From Porphyra umbilicalis (Eukaryota; Rhodophyta; Bangiophyceae; Bangiales; Bangiaceae), in assembly GCA_002049455.2 (NCBI GenBank), contig KV918789.1, positions 62,001 to 126,000 of the forward strand: a DNA stretch of 64,000 bases. Direction: 5' to 3'. The position numbers and the translations under genes are program-made. Each line of letters starts with the position of its first letter. The stretch's first letter is position 1. Positions 1-11,800 of this stretch are shown here, in pieces. The notes beneath the pieces were generated by a model. It was not told the DNA's origin. It searched no databases and was given only the letters and a program-made list of their open reading frames with translations.

Positions 1-1775
1 GTACAGTCCTCTATCGCTGCGCAGTCACTTCTACGGTGGTTTTGGGGCATGCGAGCTCCTGCCGACCCAGGAAAGCCACGCGTTCTGACTTTTTTCGTTT
101 GAGCTCGGTTAGCCTCTAGCGGAAATTGTGGCCCCCACAGCGACTCAAGTCTGTCTCGAACTCAAAGACAGGAAGGATCTGTGCGCAGCAGCTGCTCGGG
201 TCCTCATGTCAGACAACTCTCCGCTGCTTAGTCCTGTCTGGCGCCCCCTCGCTAGAAGGTGGACATCTGTCACACATCGACAAATCACTAATGTGAGACC
301 AGCCGGCGCCAAGCGTCCTTTCAGGCCTCTCGAGGTGCTCGATCAAAAGGACAGCAGACATAGAGAGTGGCGTTCATCTGGAATCAAGCTTCCGACACCT
401 GGTGTGCCTGTCGAGGGGGCACTGGCCGATCGACTCAGATCGTTGTTGCGCAACGAATGGGCGGTGGGAGACTCTCCAAACGCACTCGTGGAGAGTTCTG
501 AAGTGCCTGGCGAGTGAAGTTCGCCCAGCAGTGAACTTTAAGGCTGATAACAAGTCCCACTTCAGGGCATGCCCAGGCGGTACGTCCCCTGCGCGTGACA
601 ACGATCGGCAGGGGTCACGTTTCACCCCCAAATGACCTGTCCAGGAGGTGCTGGCGCGGCAGACCGGTCACGCAACGCACCCTGCGCGATGCCACTCTAA
701 CCAGTGTGGTGGCTAAGGCTCTAAGACGAGGAAAGCATGCGCGCGTCCGAATGTATGGGTCAGCATGTCCGCAAATCCAGAGTGTCCAGCGCGGAGAGTC
801 TGTTGTCACATATCAAGAGGTTGCAGGTCCGGACAAAATGGAGGGTATCCGAGTGGAAGATTTTTCAGGAGAGCTGCCGTGCTTGGTAGTCGACTGTGGG
901 ACAAGTGCAGTTCCATCAGTCGATATGTCACCCCCGAGATTCCCTCGAGTTTGTGCCAGCCGCACAGCAACTTTCCAGTATCGATGCGAGGGTGCTCGGC
1001 ACCACCCCGCCACTGCCGCGCCGCCGCCGCTGCATCTGTCAGTGGTGGACACGGGTGTCACATACTCGTCAACCGGCCCGTTGAAAACCAGCGGGGCCTC
1101 CAATCCGGCTACTCCAGGGCCTTGGATCACACGCCTCGCTGCCGTACATCTCTTTTAGCTGTCACTGATGGCCCTCAGGCGTTCCAGGGCCCGCGAAGAG
1201 AAAGCGGACCACATCCGGTGCTACTGGAGGGGTGTAAGAGGATGAAGGGGTGCGACATAGGGAAGCAGAAACTACCTCATGACCTAGCGATGGTGCCCCC
1301 CGCAAGCCAGGCGAGTACGCCTTGAAAAAGGGGTTGGGCTGTCCAGAAGTCCATTCGAAAGGGCCCTCTGATCATTCAGGGTACCGAGTTTTCCTGTCCC
1401 ATCGCGGCGCTGGGAGAGCGTACAATGAGGCGAGACGTCCTCTTCCAACATCAGGGCCATGAGGGGGCCTCATTGAGGGTCTCTGAACCCACCGGCCCGC
1501 AGCAAAATTTTGTGACTAGTTCTTCGTCGCGGGAAACATCCGCATTAGGAGGAGATAGTGGCACTATATTACGGGGTCGCAGCCTAATAAAGCGCCACCA
1601 GCAAGCCCTGGTCGCACTCCTGTCAAGTACAAGGTTATCCGGCCTCGACGCTGTTTCTCGGGAAATGTTTCCCGTCACAGAGGAACTGAGGACCTCGGTT
1701 TCGCCGTGTGCACTCTTGCCTAAAACGGGAACTGGTCACTGCAGCCCGGGAAGCATGCCCGGGAAACGCCGTTAA
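1..1775. other. No supported gene; mixed-composition intergenic DNA
   Basis: Short overlapping open frames occur on both strands, but none shows a recognisable motif, compositional bias or continuation that would support a gene. Near its end this stretch contains one copy of a short dispersed repeat (1525-1577), so it is probably repeat-derived intergenic DNA. Confidence 0.5.
1525..1577 (+). repeat. Dispersed repeat, copy 1
   Basis: About 53 bp closely matching the segment at 2958-3008 in the same orientation. Shared blocks include CGGGAAACATCCG, AGGAGA and GGCACTATATT. Read on the minus strand, both copies give a similar peptide containing RNIVPLSP and DVSRD, but the DNA identity alone could explain that. 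Probably a fragment of an unidentified transposable element. Confidence 0.55.
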
Positions 1776-2744
1776 GGCAGGTGTCGGCGCAGCGGATATC
1801 CCTTATCCGCCGTGGGGTGCCGTACGGAGCGTGCCCGAGCTCGTCTGTCTCCATCCCCTTCTGTTTCCTTCCAGTTGCTGCTGACTTGCGACCCGCCCCG
1901 CCGCGTCTGTGGCCACCTACTTTCGCGCTTCCTTGCCGCCTCCTCTTCTTTCTGTGTTTCGCCCTCTTTTGTCCTCCGTCGTCTCTCCCCCGAGGACATG
2001 GCCGGCATCAGCGGCACCCGTCCCCGCCACAGGTCCGGCGGCTAAGGCGGAGGTCGGGTCGCGGCAAGTGGTCGCCGCCGCCGCCGTCGCCGGCACCGAC
2101 GGCGTGGTCGCCGCCGCCGTCGGCGTGGTCGCCGCTATTGCTGGCGGCGAATTGGCGGCGCCTGGACCCTCGTATGGCGGACGAAAGGGGGGGGATGGCG
2201 ATGCCGCGGAGCGTGGTGGGGGTGGCCCGGTCACTCGCACCGGTGGGCCCGTCGACGGCAGCGGCGGCCGCCGTCGAGGGCGACAGCATGCCCCCGGCGC
2301 CGGCGGTGGCGGTGCGGCTCGGCGGTGACGCCCCCCCCCCCCCAACACCCCCACCCCCCTTTTCTTGCATTCGGGACGTTTGAAAAACGTGGTGGGGTCG
2401 CGCCCCCCCCCCCCCGTCTGCCACCACGGGTGGCGGCGGGGGCGGCAAGACGAATCGCGGCCGATGAGCGGGCGCTGCCGCCTTTGCCGTGGTGGTGGGC
2501 CACCTCCTCACGGCGGCCGTCATGGCGACGATCCGCGGGGTGGTGGGTCACTGGGCGGCTGCGCGGCTGGGGGGGGGGTGTCCCCGCGTCGGGGGGGGTG
2601 GTGGCGGCCGGCATGATAGACGCGCGGCTACAATCAGACAGCCGCGCGCTGGGCGTGTGGGCTGCCGAGGCGGTCGCCGCGGTGGCCGCAGAGACGGCAG
2701 CGGCGGCTGTGGCAGCTGGTCGGCGATGGAGTTTGACACCAGGT
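1776..2744. other. GC-rich stretch without supported gene
   Basis: Dominated by CGG/GGC runs and G or C homopolymers (for example near 2331-2343 and 2404-2414). Long open frames exist on both strands simply because stop codons are rare at this composition. I see no domain motif in any of them. Confidence 0.5.
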
Positions 2745-2880
2745 CGAGGCAGTCGGCGTGGCAGCAGGTTGATGAAGGCGGGGTGGCGGTAGGTCTGTGG
2801 GGGCGGGGTGGCGGCCGGTCAGTAGGGGTGAGGTGGCCGCCGGTCGGTGGGGGCGGGGTGGCGGCCGGTCCGCGAGGGCT
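2745..2880 (+). repeat. Short 25-bp minisatellite block
   Basis: Roughly five degenerate copies of a unit close to GGTCGGTGGGGGCGGGGTGG plus CCGCC. It is the same unit as the large array at 7285-8095. Both blocks are followed by the same downstream sequence (2886-2960 and 8100-8155), so they look like two copies of one repeat element. Confidence 0.6.
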
Positions 2881-2957
2881 GCGATGACGGCTTACATATT
2901 TTTCAACTGCCGGGGAGCGCAGCGCAAACTGTTAGTTCGTTCGTTGTTGCGCCGGAT

Positions 2958-3008
2958 GCGTCTCGGGAAACATCCGTATTAATAGGAGAAAGGGGCACTA
3001 TATTGCGC
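2958..3008 (+). repeat. Dispersed repeat, copy 2
   Basis: Second copy of the repeat at 1525-1577, in the same orientation. It shares GGGAAACATCCG and GGCACTATATT and lies immediately downstream of the conserved flank of the minisatellite. Confidence 0.55.
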
Positions 3009-3081
3009 GTGCGGGCTGCCGAGGCGGTCACCGGCAGCGGCGGCCATCCCCCCGCCGGCCGCTGACCTGCCGGCCGCCTCG

Positions 3082-4171
3082 GTGCGGGCCGCCACGGACC
3101 AAGTCGGTCTGGACGAGAACCCCGCTGTCCCCCTCGCACCGGGCCTCCCCAGCCTCCCCGTGGCACTCCCCGTCGACGCCCACCGCCGCCAGCTGCGGGC
3201 GCCACTCCCTCCCCCGTCGGCGGCGTGGCGGCGGCTGGCCGTCACCGCTGCCGCCACAGTCGACGACCACCTCGCCGCCGCCGCCGCCGAAGCAGAGGCC
3301 GGGCTTGCGGCGGCCACCGCCGCTGCGGCGGCAGCGGCGACCGACGCCGACAGGCTCGGCGGCACCGTGTTGTGCGCGCAAGCGCGGCGCATCGCCGCCG
3401 AAGTACAATTCCACGGCGGCGGCGGTGGGGGTGGTGGGGGTGGTGGGGGTGCGGGGGGGGGGAGAAGAGGCGGAGGGCGTCGCCTGCGACCATGCCGCCG
3501 GCTGGCTGATGGCCACGACCCTCCGCACGCTGTTGCTCAGGGGGGACATGTCGTGGGGGGGGGGGGGGTCCGCGGACACGGCCGCCGAAGCTGTCGCCGC
3601 CGCTGTGGCGGCCGTGGATGGCGGAAGGGCTGCCCCACCCCCGCCGCTGCCCCCACCCCGCCTGCCGCGTGCGGCGGGGCGGCTGGTGGCAGTAGCGGTG
3701 GCGGCAGTGGCGGCGGCCGCTGCCGCCGCCGCCGCCGCCGTCACCCGCGCGTGGGCGGCCGTCCAGGCGGCGGTGGCGGCGGCGGGCGCGCCGCCGCCGG
3801 TCGCCGCCGCCGCCGCTGCGGCACGGACGGTGGTGGCGCCGGCCGTCGGTACCGAGTGGCTGATGGGCGCCGCCGGGCGGGTGGCGGCGGTGCTCTCTGC
3901 TCTTCCACTGCGGGGCGGGCCACGCGGCGCTTTGACCCGGTCGGCGGCGCCGGTCGATTTGGCCACCCTGTCAGCTTTCGGCGTGGCGGCGGCGGCGGCG
4001 GCGGCCGCTACCACCGCGAGCCGGGCGGTCGACGCGCCGCCGCCCGGGACGGCGGCCGCCGCGGCGCTGGCGGCGCCGCAGGCGGTGGCAGCGGTCTTTG
4101 CCCTCGCCGCCGCCACCGCGCGCGCCAGGGCGGGAGGCGCAACGACGGCCGCCACCCCGTCGCTTTCCTGA
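3082..4171 (+). CDS. Uncertain Ala-rich hypothetical protein, probably interrupted by a homopolymer frameshift
   Basis: I do not recognise this protein. From 3082 an open frame reads as a helical, Ala-rich polypeptide with ordered stretches such as VDDHLAAAAAEAEAGLAAA and LGGTVLCAQARRIAAEVQ. It then runs into a G-rich region with a long G run at about 3453-3461. Beyond that the more protein-like frame is the one starting near 3305, with stretches such as ACDHAAGWLMATTLRTLLL and RGDMSW, ending in a stop at 4169-4171. A frame change at the G run would join the two parts. The opposite strand is also open for 686 codons (3028-5088), so coding strand and even coding status are uncertain. No start codon is clearly preferred. 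Confidence 0.25.
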
Positions 4172-6650
4172 CCGCCGCGACCGAGGAGGGCCGCCACCCG
4201 CGCTGTGGAGGCGGCGGCAACGGCGGCAACAGGCGGTTTCGTCACTGGCGACGGTATCGAGGCGGTGTATGAAGCCACGGGCGTGCGGGCGTCGTTGGCC
4301 ACCGCCGCCGTCCCCGTGGCAGGGGGGGGGCGGCGGGCGTGTGACCGCCGTTGGCGCCCGTCTTTCCGGTTGCCGGCCACGCGGTGGCGCCGGCGGCGCC
4401 GCTCGCTGCCACCGCCGCTCGCGTGCCGTGGCGGTCGGCGGCGAGGGCGGTTGCGGCGGCGGCGGCGCGGGTGCTGCGGCACCCACCGTGGCGGCGGCCC
4501 TGGGCGGCGACCGCGGCGGGGACGGCTGCAGCCGTGTCCGCCGTCGCCTGGACAGCTTTGACGTCGACGGCGGCTGCTGTCGCAGTGACCTCGGCCACCG
4601 CCACTGCCACGCGCCCGGCCGTGACGGCGGCGGCCATCGTGGCACGCTTGGTAGTAGCAGCGGCCGCCGCCGCCGCGCGGCGGGCGGCGGCTGCAGCGGC
4701 AGTCGGGCGGGGAAAGCGCGCGCTTGCATCCGCGGTCGCGCACTTGGCGGCGGCGTAGGCGACAGTAGCCGCCACCGTTGTGGCCAACCGGTTGCCGTTG
4801 ACGTCTGAGGGGGCGGGGGGGGGGGGGGAAAGCGACCCCGCTTGGCGCCTCGGGGTGGCGTCGGTGGCGGTGGGGGGGGGGGGGGGGCGGGGTGTCGGGA
4901 GTGACTGCCCGGCCGGCGGCGATGTGGGGCGTTCGCGCTGCCGGGGGGGGGGGGAAGCCTCCGTGCGCGCCTTCGGACGTGGTGGCGGTGGCTGCGGCGG
5001 CTGCGGTTCCGCCGTCGACGCCCCGGGGGGAGCGGCGCCCGTGGCCGCTGCCGCGCATGCCGGGCCGGCGGGCGCCCGGGTTGGGCATGCGCGCGGGCAG
5101 AGCGGGTGGGGGGGCGGACCTTAAGCGCCGCTACGCGTAGCTGCCGCCGGCCGGTCTCTAATAACGCTTGAAAATAGTATGAGAACGACTTTAGGCGTGC
5201 CGCCAAGGCATTCAGCTGGCCGGCGGGCACGCCGCGATCGTGCCCATCGTCCGCCCCCGACCCGCCCCTGATGGACGGCCGACCGGCCGCAGGGTCGCCC
5301 GTGGCGGCAGGCGCCGCGAGCGAGAGATGACGCTGTGGCCGACGCCCACCCCGTCGGTGGCGTTGGGTGGCCGCCGACGGCACTGCCGGCGGCGCCACGA
5401 CCAGCTCGCCACGCACGCGCAAGGGGGGTTGGAGAACGCTGCGCCCGTCATGCGCCACGCGCAGGGAGCGTCGGGGGCCCGCACATCCCCGACATGCGAC
5501 TGACTGCCCCCGCCCGCACCACCGACGGGCGGCGGGCGCGTCGTCGCAGCAGCCGTCGGCAGCGGGGGGGGGTGCGGCCCGCCCGCCCGCCCGCCCGCCC
5601 GCGACGACGCGCGTCGGGCAGCGACCGTGCGGCGGCGACGGAGGTCAGTGTCCCCGCCGGCGCCGCCGCGCAGCCGCGATCGCCGTGGCGCCGCGTGCGC
5701 CGACGACGCGCGGCAGACGCGTACGGCGAGGCGGCGACGGGCGGCGCCCGTGGCGCCCGTGGCGCCAATGGCGCCGGTCGGCGGCACGCATCGCCCGTGG
5801 CGCCGGCGGCTTACCGACGCCGTCGGTGGGTGCGTCGTCGCGGCCGTGACGTTTCCGTCGCGCGCCTACCGTGGCACGGGGGGGAGGCGGGGAGGGGCCC
5901 GTCCGTCTGGGCCGCCGCCGCTGCCACGCGCCCGCCGCCGCCGCCGCTGCCGCCGCCACTACCGCCGTCACGCTGGCCGTCGCGACGCTGCCGGGCGTCG
6001 GTCCCCGTTTTGCGGGGGCACCTTCCCGCCTCGTGGCACGGCCGCGGCGGCGTGACGCGGCGGCCGTGGCGCTGCCGTCACCCCGCATGCCCGTGCGCTT
6101 GACTTGGTCACGCCGCCGTCGCCGCCGCCACGGGCATGAGGGGGTGGGGGGGGGGGCGCCGTCGCTGTCCGACGCGCGGGGGGCGTCGCCGAGACGGCCG
6201 TTGGGCGGCAGCAGCAGGCGCGGGGAAGCCGGGGGGTTCATCACCCGCAGCGTGCGCTCGGGCGAGCGATGCCCGTCGGCGGCAGCGGCGGCAGCGACAC
6301 TCGCGCGTCCCGCCACCCGCCGCCCCGTGGCGGTGAGCCCCCGCAGCCCGTGTCCCCGGGCGACACGGTCCCCCCCCCCTGCTCCCCTTCCCCCCCTCTG
6401 GCACCGGCGCCGCCATCCCCTCCCCCCCCCCCACCCCACCGGCGTCACGGCGCCCTTTGGCGCCACCACCCCCTCCCCCGCCCCCCCCCCCCCCGCTTCA
6501 CGGCGCCCTCTGGCGTCGGCAGCGCATCTTCCCTCTTCACCCCCCCCCCCCCGCCGAGGGGGCGCCCCCGGGGCAGGGCCACCCCCCCGCCACCCTGCCG
6601 CCTGGGTGGTAGGGGAGGAGGGGGGACGCACCTGCGCCGTTTACGGCAGT
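4172..6650. other. Extremely GC-rich region, coding status unresolved
   Basis: All six frames are largely open and read as Ala/Arg/Gly/Pro-rich strings. Candidate frames exist on the plus strand (4351-4758, 5335-6102) and the minus strand (5212-5787, 5645-6631). None shows a domain signature. G and C runs of 10 or more bases are frequent. I cannot choose a real gene here. Confidence 0.4.
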
Positions 6651-7284
6651 GATGACCGCCCTCTGCCGGTGTGCCGTCAGGCGCGCGCGCGTCTGGCGCG
6701 CTCTTGTTGGCTTCCCACTCGAGAGAGCGGCGACCATTCGAACGTTTGGGGTGCGGGGGGTTGGGGCCTCAGATTTTACTGTCAGCTGGGTCATTGATTG
6801 CGAGGATCAATTTGATTGGGCCAGAAAGAGAGAGAAAGGGAATAGAAGGCTCCCTTCGCCAAAAACAAATAGACGGGGACAAGCGACGCTGCGAAGGCGC
6901 GTACAACGAACGGATCGAGAAACAGAATGAGCAGATTTTGTAACTGGACTGCATATGCTATTTTCCTACGAACGCAACATGGCACCCGGTAACGTGTTCG
7001 AATGGTCCCGACGGGTATGTCAACTGCGCCGCGCCGGTGCTCCCCTCCACATTACGGTGCACACGAGTGCGTTAGAGGGTCGAAGAGCGCTGCGGACAAG
7101 TTATTCAAACAGCCGTGACCGACGAAGAAGACGTGTAGTTGTGCTCGCAGATGACGAGTGGCGTCGGTGCTGGGCGCCACACAGGGCCAGCTGGCTCCGA
7201 GGCTGAAGGCAGATTTCGCCGTGGTCGGCCCATACAGGAGAGAGTGCAATAAACGGCCGTCGCGCCACCACCGAGGACAAAAAA
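6651..7284. other. No supported gene
   Basis: Composition drops to near balanced, and open frames are short and overlapping. No repeat, RNA gene or coding motif was recognised before the minisatellite begins. Confidence 0.45.
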
Positions 7285-8095
7285 TGGTCCAGGTCGTCGC
7301 GGCCGGTCGGCGGCAGTGGGGTTGTGGCAGGTCGGTCGGCAGCGGTGGGGTGGCGACAGGTCTGTCGAGACGGGGTGGCGGCACATCCGAAATAGCGAGT
7401 TGGCGGCAGGTTGGCGACGGCAGGGTGGCGGCAGGTCGGAGCGGGCGAGGTGGTGGCAGGTTGGAGATGGCGGGGCGGTGACAGGTCGACAGCGTCGGGG
7501 TGGCGGCAGGCAGGCGATTGCGAGGTGGCCTCAGGCTGATGATGGCGGGGTGGTGGTAGGTCGGTGGGAGCGTGGTGACGGCAGGCAGGCGATGGCGCGG
7601 AGGTGGTAGGTCGGAGGGGGCGGGGCGGCGGCTGGTAGGCAATGGCGGCGTCCCCACAGGTCGGCGATGGCGGGGTGGCGGCAGGTCGGCGCTGGCGGGG
7701 TTGTGGCAGGTAGGAGGGGGCGAAGCGGCGGCAGGTAGGCAAAGGCGGCGTCCCGACAGGTCGGCGATGGCGGGGTGGCGGCAGGTCGGTGGGGTCGAGG
7801 AGATCGCAGGACGGCCGCGGCGGGGTGGCACCAGGTCGGGGCAGGCTAAATGGCAGCACGTCGGTGAGGGCGGGGTGGCAGTAGGCCGGTAGGGGCGGAG
7901 TGGCCGCCGGTCGGTGGGGGTGGGGTGGCCGCCGGTCGGTGGGGGCGGGGTGGCCGCCGGTTCGTAGGGGTGGGGTGGCCGCCGTTCGGTGGGGACGGGA
8001 TGGCGGCCGGTCGGTGGGGGCGGGGTGGCCGCCGGTCGGTGGGGGCGGGGTGGTCGGGGCTGGCGGGGTGGCGGCAGGTCGGCGCATGCTGCGGT
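7285..8095 (+). repeat. 25-bp minisatellite array
   Basis: About 30 tandem copies of a degenerate unit near GGTGGCGGCAGGTCGGCGATGGCGG, grading into nearly perfect copies of GGTCGGTGGGGGCGGGGTGG plus CCGCC between 7880 and 8050. The period is 25 bp, not a multiple of three. The long Pro/Arg/His-rich minus-strand open frames over this block (7052-8107 and 7101-8132) are therefore artefacts of the repeat. A shorter block of the same unit occurs at 2745-2880. Confidence 0.85.
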
Positions 8096-8160
8096 GGCAG
8101 GTTGCATCTTTTTCAGAAGCCGGGGACCGCAAACGGATAGTTGTTGAGCCGGATACGTTG

Positions 8161-9007
8161 TGTATTTGCCGGCCGCCAGTCCACCTGAGAAGTCCTCCTT
8201 CTAAGCTTATTCCCGAATTCTACTCAGAGATAGAGCGGTCGGGCCGGGGAAAGGTGGCTTCCGGCCAGGTGATGAGAATGTGCCCGGGCAACGTCTGTGA
8301 AGCACTTCTTAGTTAATCTGGCCTAATCGATGGGGCCAGATGTTTCCCGGGGCACAATAACCTGTAGTTCTTCATTCTTGCTAGTTCAAGCAATGCAATA
8401 AGCAAAATAAAGGCTCCCTGATTTTCAACGGCAAGTTTGTAAGTACGCACCCGAGACTGGTACGGTTTTACAGCTGCAAAATTTGACACGAGATTCGGTT
8501 GGCAGGCCAAGCCATAGTGCTGCAGCACAGCACTGTGCAACAGCACGCATCTGCATGTCATCCTGTTGCTCATCGTTGTCGCGTGCTCAACCTCAACTCT
8601 GAGACGCTTCTCGTGGCCCACTCGGCGTCGGTGCGCAAAACTTGCACATTTCCGTCATTGGTAAGACAGGCAGACCTCTGGTGCACGCGTGCGCCGTTGT
8701 TGATTGAGTCCGCTCGTTGCTCTATGGCTGCGCTATTGGTGTCCTTGTGCGGGGTGTGCGTCGTTTTCAACGCGAACGACGTGTGATCATGAGTAGCATG
8801 CTGACATGCATCTGCTGTTGTCACAAAACGTTGGATCAATCATGTTTCCGTGTCTGCTGCTGGTATGGGCTTCGTCTACGCTCCCTACACTACATGGGAA
8901 ATCACAGGAGCGTCACAGACGCCGGTCAACGGCTGGCTCGGAGGAGCCCAGACTCGGCCGGGGTGTTCTTGGACCTGAAGCTCGACTCCGACGACTCAAG
9001 ATTGGAC
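8161..9007. other. Intergenic or 5' region of the repeat-built gene
   Basis: Moderate GC with short open frames only. The frame of the downstream repeat-built gene is open back to 8717, so its true start may lie upstream of 9008, for example at the ATG at 8789. No promoter motif could be assigned. Confidence 0.4.
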
Positions 9008-9365
9008 ATGGCGGCCAAGGAGCCCACAAGCAACACGACGAGCGGTGACAGGGACCAACCTCCTGTACAGCCTCCTCGGGCAATGTCGGCGAAGCAAAAG
9101 CGAGAGGCGGCCGCCCGGAAGCGCCTGGCCACAATGCAGCAGAAAAAAGAAAAGAGCGCGGCGGCGCCGGCGATAGTTGCCAGCGCGGCAGCTGCGGGCG
9201 GGGAGGTCCCAGCAGAAGGATGTGCGGAGAGCGGCACGCAATTGGCGCCCACAGCTCCATCCCCCGGCTTTCCCCCGCGCGGTCCCTCCAAAGACACAAG
9301 CGGTGCACCTGAGGCGCCACAACCTGCACGCCTGCCACCACCCCCGCCGGCACCTCCCATCACGG

Positions 9366-11800
9366 CAGGCACCGGAGGCGCCGCAGCGCTGCCAGCTGTC
9401 GTTGGCCAGGCAACGGGCGACGCGGCGGGCGACGGCACGTCCGCCGATGGCACAGCCATAGGCGGCGGGCCATTGCTCGCGTCGCCGCCCGTGACGCCTT
9501 TGTCATCGGTAGCGGTGGTCGAGGACGTCGGCGGCGGCAGCGTAGCCCGGGTACTGCGTTTGGTGGCCGGTGCAGCCGTCGGAGCCACTGGTGCGATGGG
9601 AAGCGGCCCGCACGAGGCGCGCCACAATCTGCCGCCGTTGGGCTCCCCACCGGCCTCAGTTGCCGAACCGGGGGCTCCACGCCGATCCAGTCCGCCACCT
9701 TCCCCGCCGACACCGCGGAGCATGGCCGTTGGCGGTGTGGCGGCAACGCAGCCGGCTGTCGGCGCCAACGCAATGAGCGACGAGGCGGGCGACGGCCCGG
9801 CAGCCGATGGCGAGGCCATAAGAGGCGTGCCGCTGCTCGCTGCACCGCCCGTGACCCCGTCGTCATCAGTGGCGGTCGTTGAGGACGGCGGCGGCGGCAC
9901 CGCGGCCCGGGCGCCGCCATCGGCGGCCGGCGTCCCCGTCGGCGCCACTGGCGTTGCGGGGAGCAAGACGGACGAGGCGCACCACACGCCGCGGCCGGTC
10001 GCCTCCGCACCAGCTTCAGCTGTTTGGCCGGTGGCCCCGAGAGTGCCAAGTTGGTCGCCTCCCCCTCCTGCAACGCCGAGCACGGTCAGACCCGGAGTGC
10101 CCGAAGCGCTGCCAGCTGTCGGCGGCCAGGCAATGGGCGACGCGGCGGGCGACGGCACGGCCGCCGATGGCAAAGCCATAGGTGGCGTGCCGCTGCTCGC
10201 GGCGCCGCCCGTCATCCCGTCGTCATCAGTGCCGGTGATTGAGGACGGCGGGGTCGTCACAGCGGCCCGGGTACCGCCTTTGGCGGCCGGTGCCGCCATC
10301 GGTGCCACTGGGGCGGAGCGGAGCGGCGCGCCCGAGGCCCGCCACACTCTGCCGCCGTTGGGCGCCGTGCGGGCCGCATCCGAGTTGCCGTTGGCGCCGC
10401 GCCGCACAAGCGCGCCGCCACCCCCGCCAACACCGCCGAGAACGGTCATGCCCGGAGTTCCTGCAGCGCTGCCTGCTGTCGGCGGCCAGGCAACGGGCGA
10501 CTCGGCGGGCGAAGGCACGGCCGCCGATGGAAAATCCATATTGCTGATCCCCGAATTTTGTCCTGGGGGACAGAGACAGAGACTGACTGTGAATAACAGC
10601 ATTCTATTGGTCGAAAACGACAGTAAGAAGGCATCGAAGCCAATAGAAAGCCCGCATTCGATGCCAGGACCTTGCATCCAGCAGAACTCACTGTTTGTTG
10701 CCCCTTGATCCGATTTTCTTGGCACGGAGCAAGCTGCCCATGCGAGATCTTGAGATTTTCTACTGTCTCCTTGCCAGAAGTGCAGAAAAAAAGAGGAGCT
10801 GATGTCGATTTCCAGGCTGGATGGGCACATGTAAGCAATCAGGCGCACCAAGTCAGTCCCAGGGGCGTATCTGATTGGTGAAGAGAGTCGGTCCGCAAGT
10901 CAGTCTCTGTCCACCAGGACAAAATGCGGGGATCAGCAATAGGTGGCGTGCCGCTGCTCGCTGCGCCGCCCGTGATCCTGCCATCATCTGTGGGGGTGGT
11001 CAAAGACAGCGGCGGGGGCAGCGCGGCCCCGGTACCGCCTTTGGTGGCCGGTGCCGCCGTCGGAGCCTCTCTTGCGTCGGGGAACGGACCGCCCAAGGTC
11101 CGCCACACTCTGCCGCCGTTGGGCTCACCACCGACCTCAACCGGTGGACCGGGGGCGCCTCGCCGGCCGACCGCGCCGCCTTTCCCGCCGACACCGCCGA
11201 GCACGGCTAGCGCCGTGGTGGCCGCGACAGAGCCAGCTGTCGGAGCCAAGGCGACGGGCGACGCGGCGGGCGACGGCACGGCCGCCTATGGCAAAACCAT
11301 AGGCGGCCTGCCACCGCTCGTGGCATCCCCCGTGTCTTCGTTGTCGTCGTTGGAGGTGATCGAGGACGGCGGCGGCTGTACCGCGGGCCGGGCGCCGCCA
11401 TCAGCGGCCGGTGCCGCCGTCAGAGCCACTCGTGCTGTGGGGAGCGGCCCGAGAAAGGCGCGCCACACTCCGCCGCCGTTGGGTTCCCCGCCGGCCTCAA
11501 CCGGTGGACCGGGGGGGCTACGCCGGCCGAGTCCGTCGCCAACCGCACCGCCTCCGCCAAAGACGAAGGGCATCGGTGCGCCGGCGCCCCGTGCAGCAGT
11601 GGGCGGCGAGTAGTTCGGCGACACCGCAGGCCACCGCCCGACAACCGATGGAATGGGCGTGGGCAGCGCGCCGCTCGTAGGTTCGCGGCCAGTCACTCCA
11701 TCGGCGCTGTCGGGTGCCGCCGTGGACGGTCGGGTCGTCACCGAGGGCGGCGACGGGGAGGCGGAGATGCGGGTGGCAGCGGACTGTCAGCCAGTCGGAG
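9366..11800 (+). repeat. 360-bp tandem repeat array (120-codon units)
   Basis: The landmark GCGGGC within GACGCGGCGGGCGACGG recurs at 9425, 9785, 10145, 10505, 11266 and 11626. Spacings are 360, 360, 360, 761 and 360 bp. The 761-bp interval equals 360 plus the 401 bp added by the MITE at 10541-10939 and its duplicated TA. Each unit encodes a recognisable series: GDAAGDGTAADG, IGGVPLLAAPPV, SSSVAVVEDGGG, EARHTLPPLGS and a PPPPPTPP-like segment. The last unit is the most diverged and carries the TAG. Confidence 0.9.
10541..10939 (+). mobile_element. 399-bp MITE with terminal inverted repeats and TA target duplication
   Basis: The left end begins TTGCTGATCCCCGAATTTTG and the right end is its near-perfect inverse (ending CGGGGATCAGCAA). 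The inverted repeats extend for about 40 bp through a GGACAGAGAC motif. The element is flanked by TA at 10539-10540 and 10940-10941. Sister repeat units show the uninterrupted site as CCATAGGTGG, so the element duplicated a TA on insertion. There is no coding capacity. TA duplication fits the Tc1/mariner superfamily. Its termini resemble those of the 172-bp element at 26480. Confidence 0.92.

Noticed and set aside
3028-5088. 686-codon minus-strand open frame
   Set aside because: Ala/Arg/Pro-rich without any motif, and overlapping a slightly more protein-like plus-strand frame. Stop codons are too rare here for length to mean anything.
7052-8132. Two long Pro/His/Arg-rich minus-strand open frames (about 350 codons each)
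   Set aside because: They translate the 25-bp minisatellite. The period is not a multiple of three, so the frames cycle through all phases of one repeat unit and show no independent coding signal.
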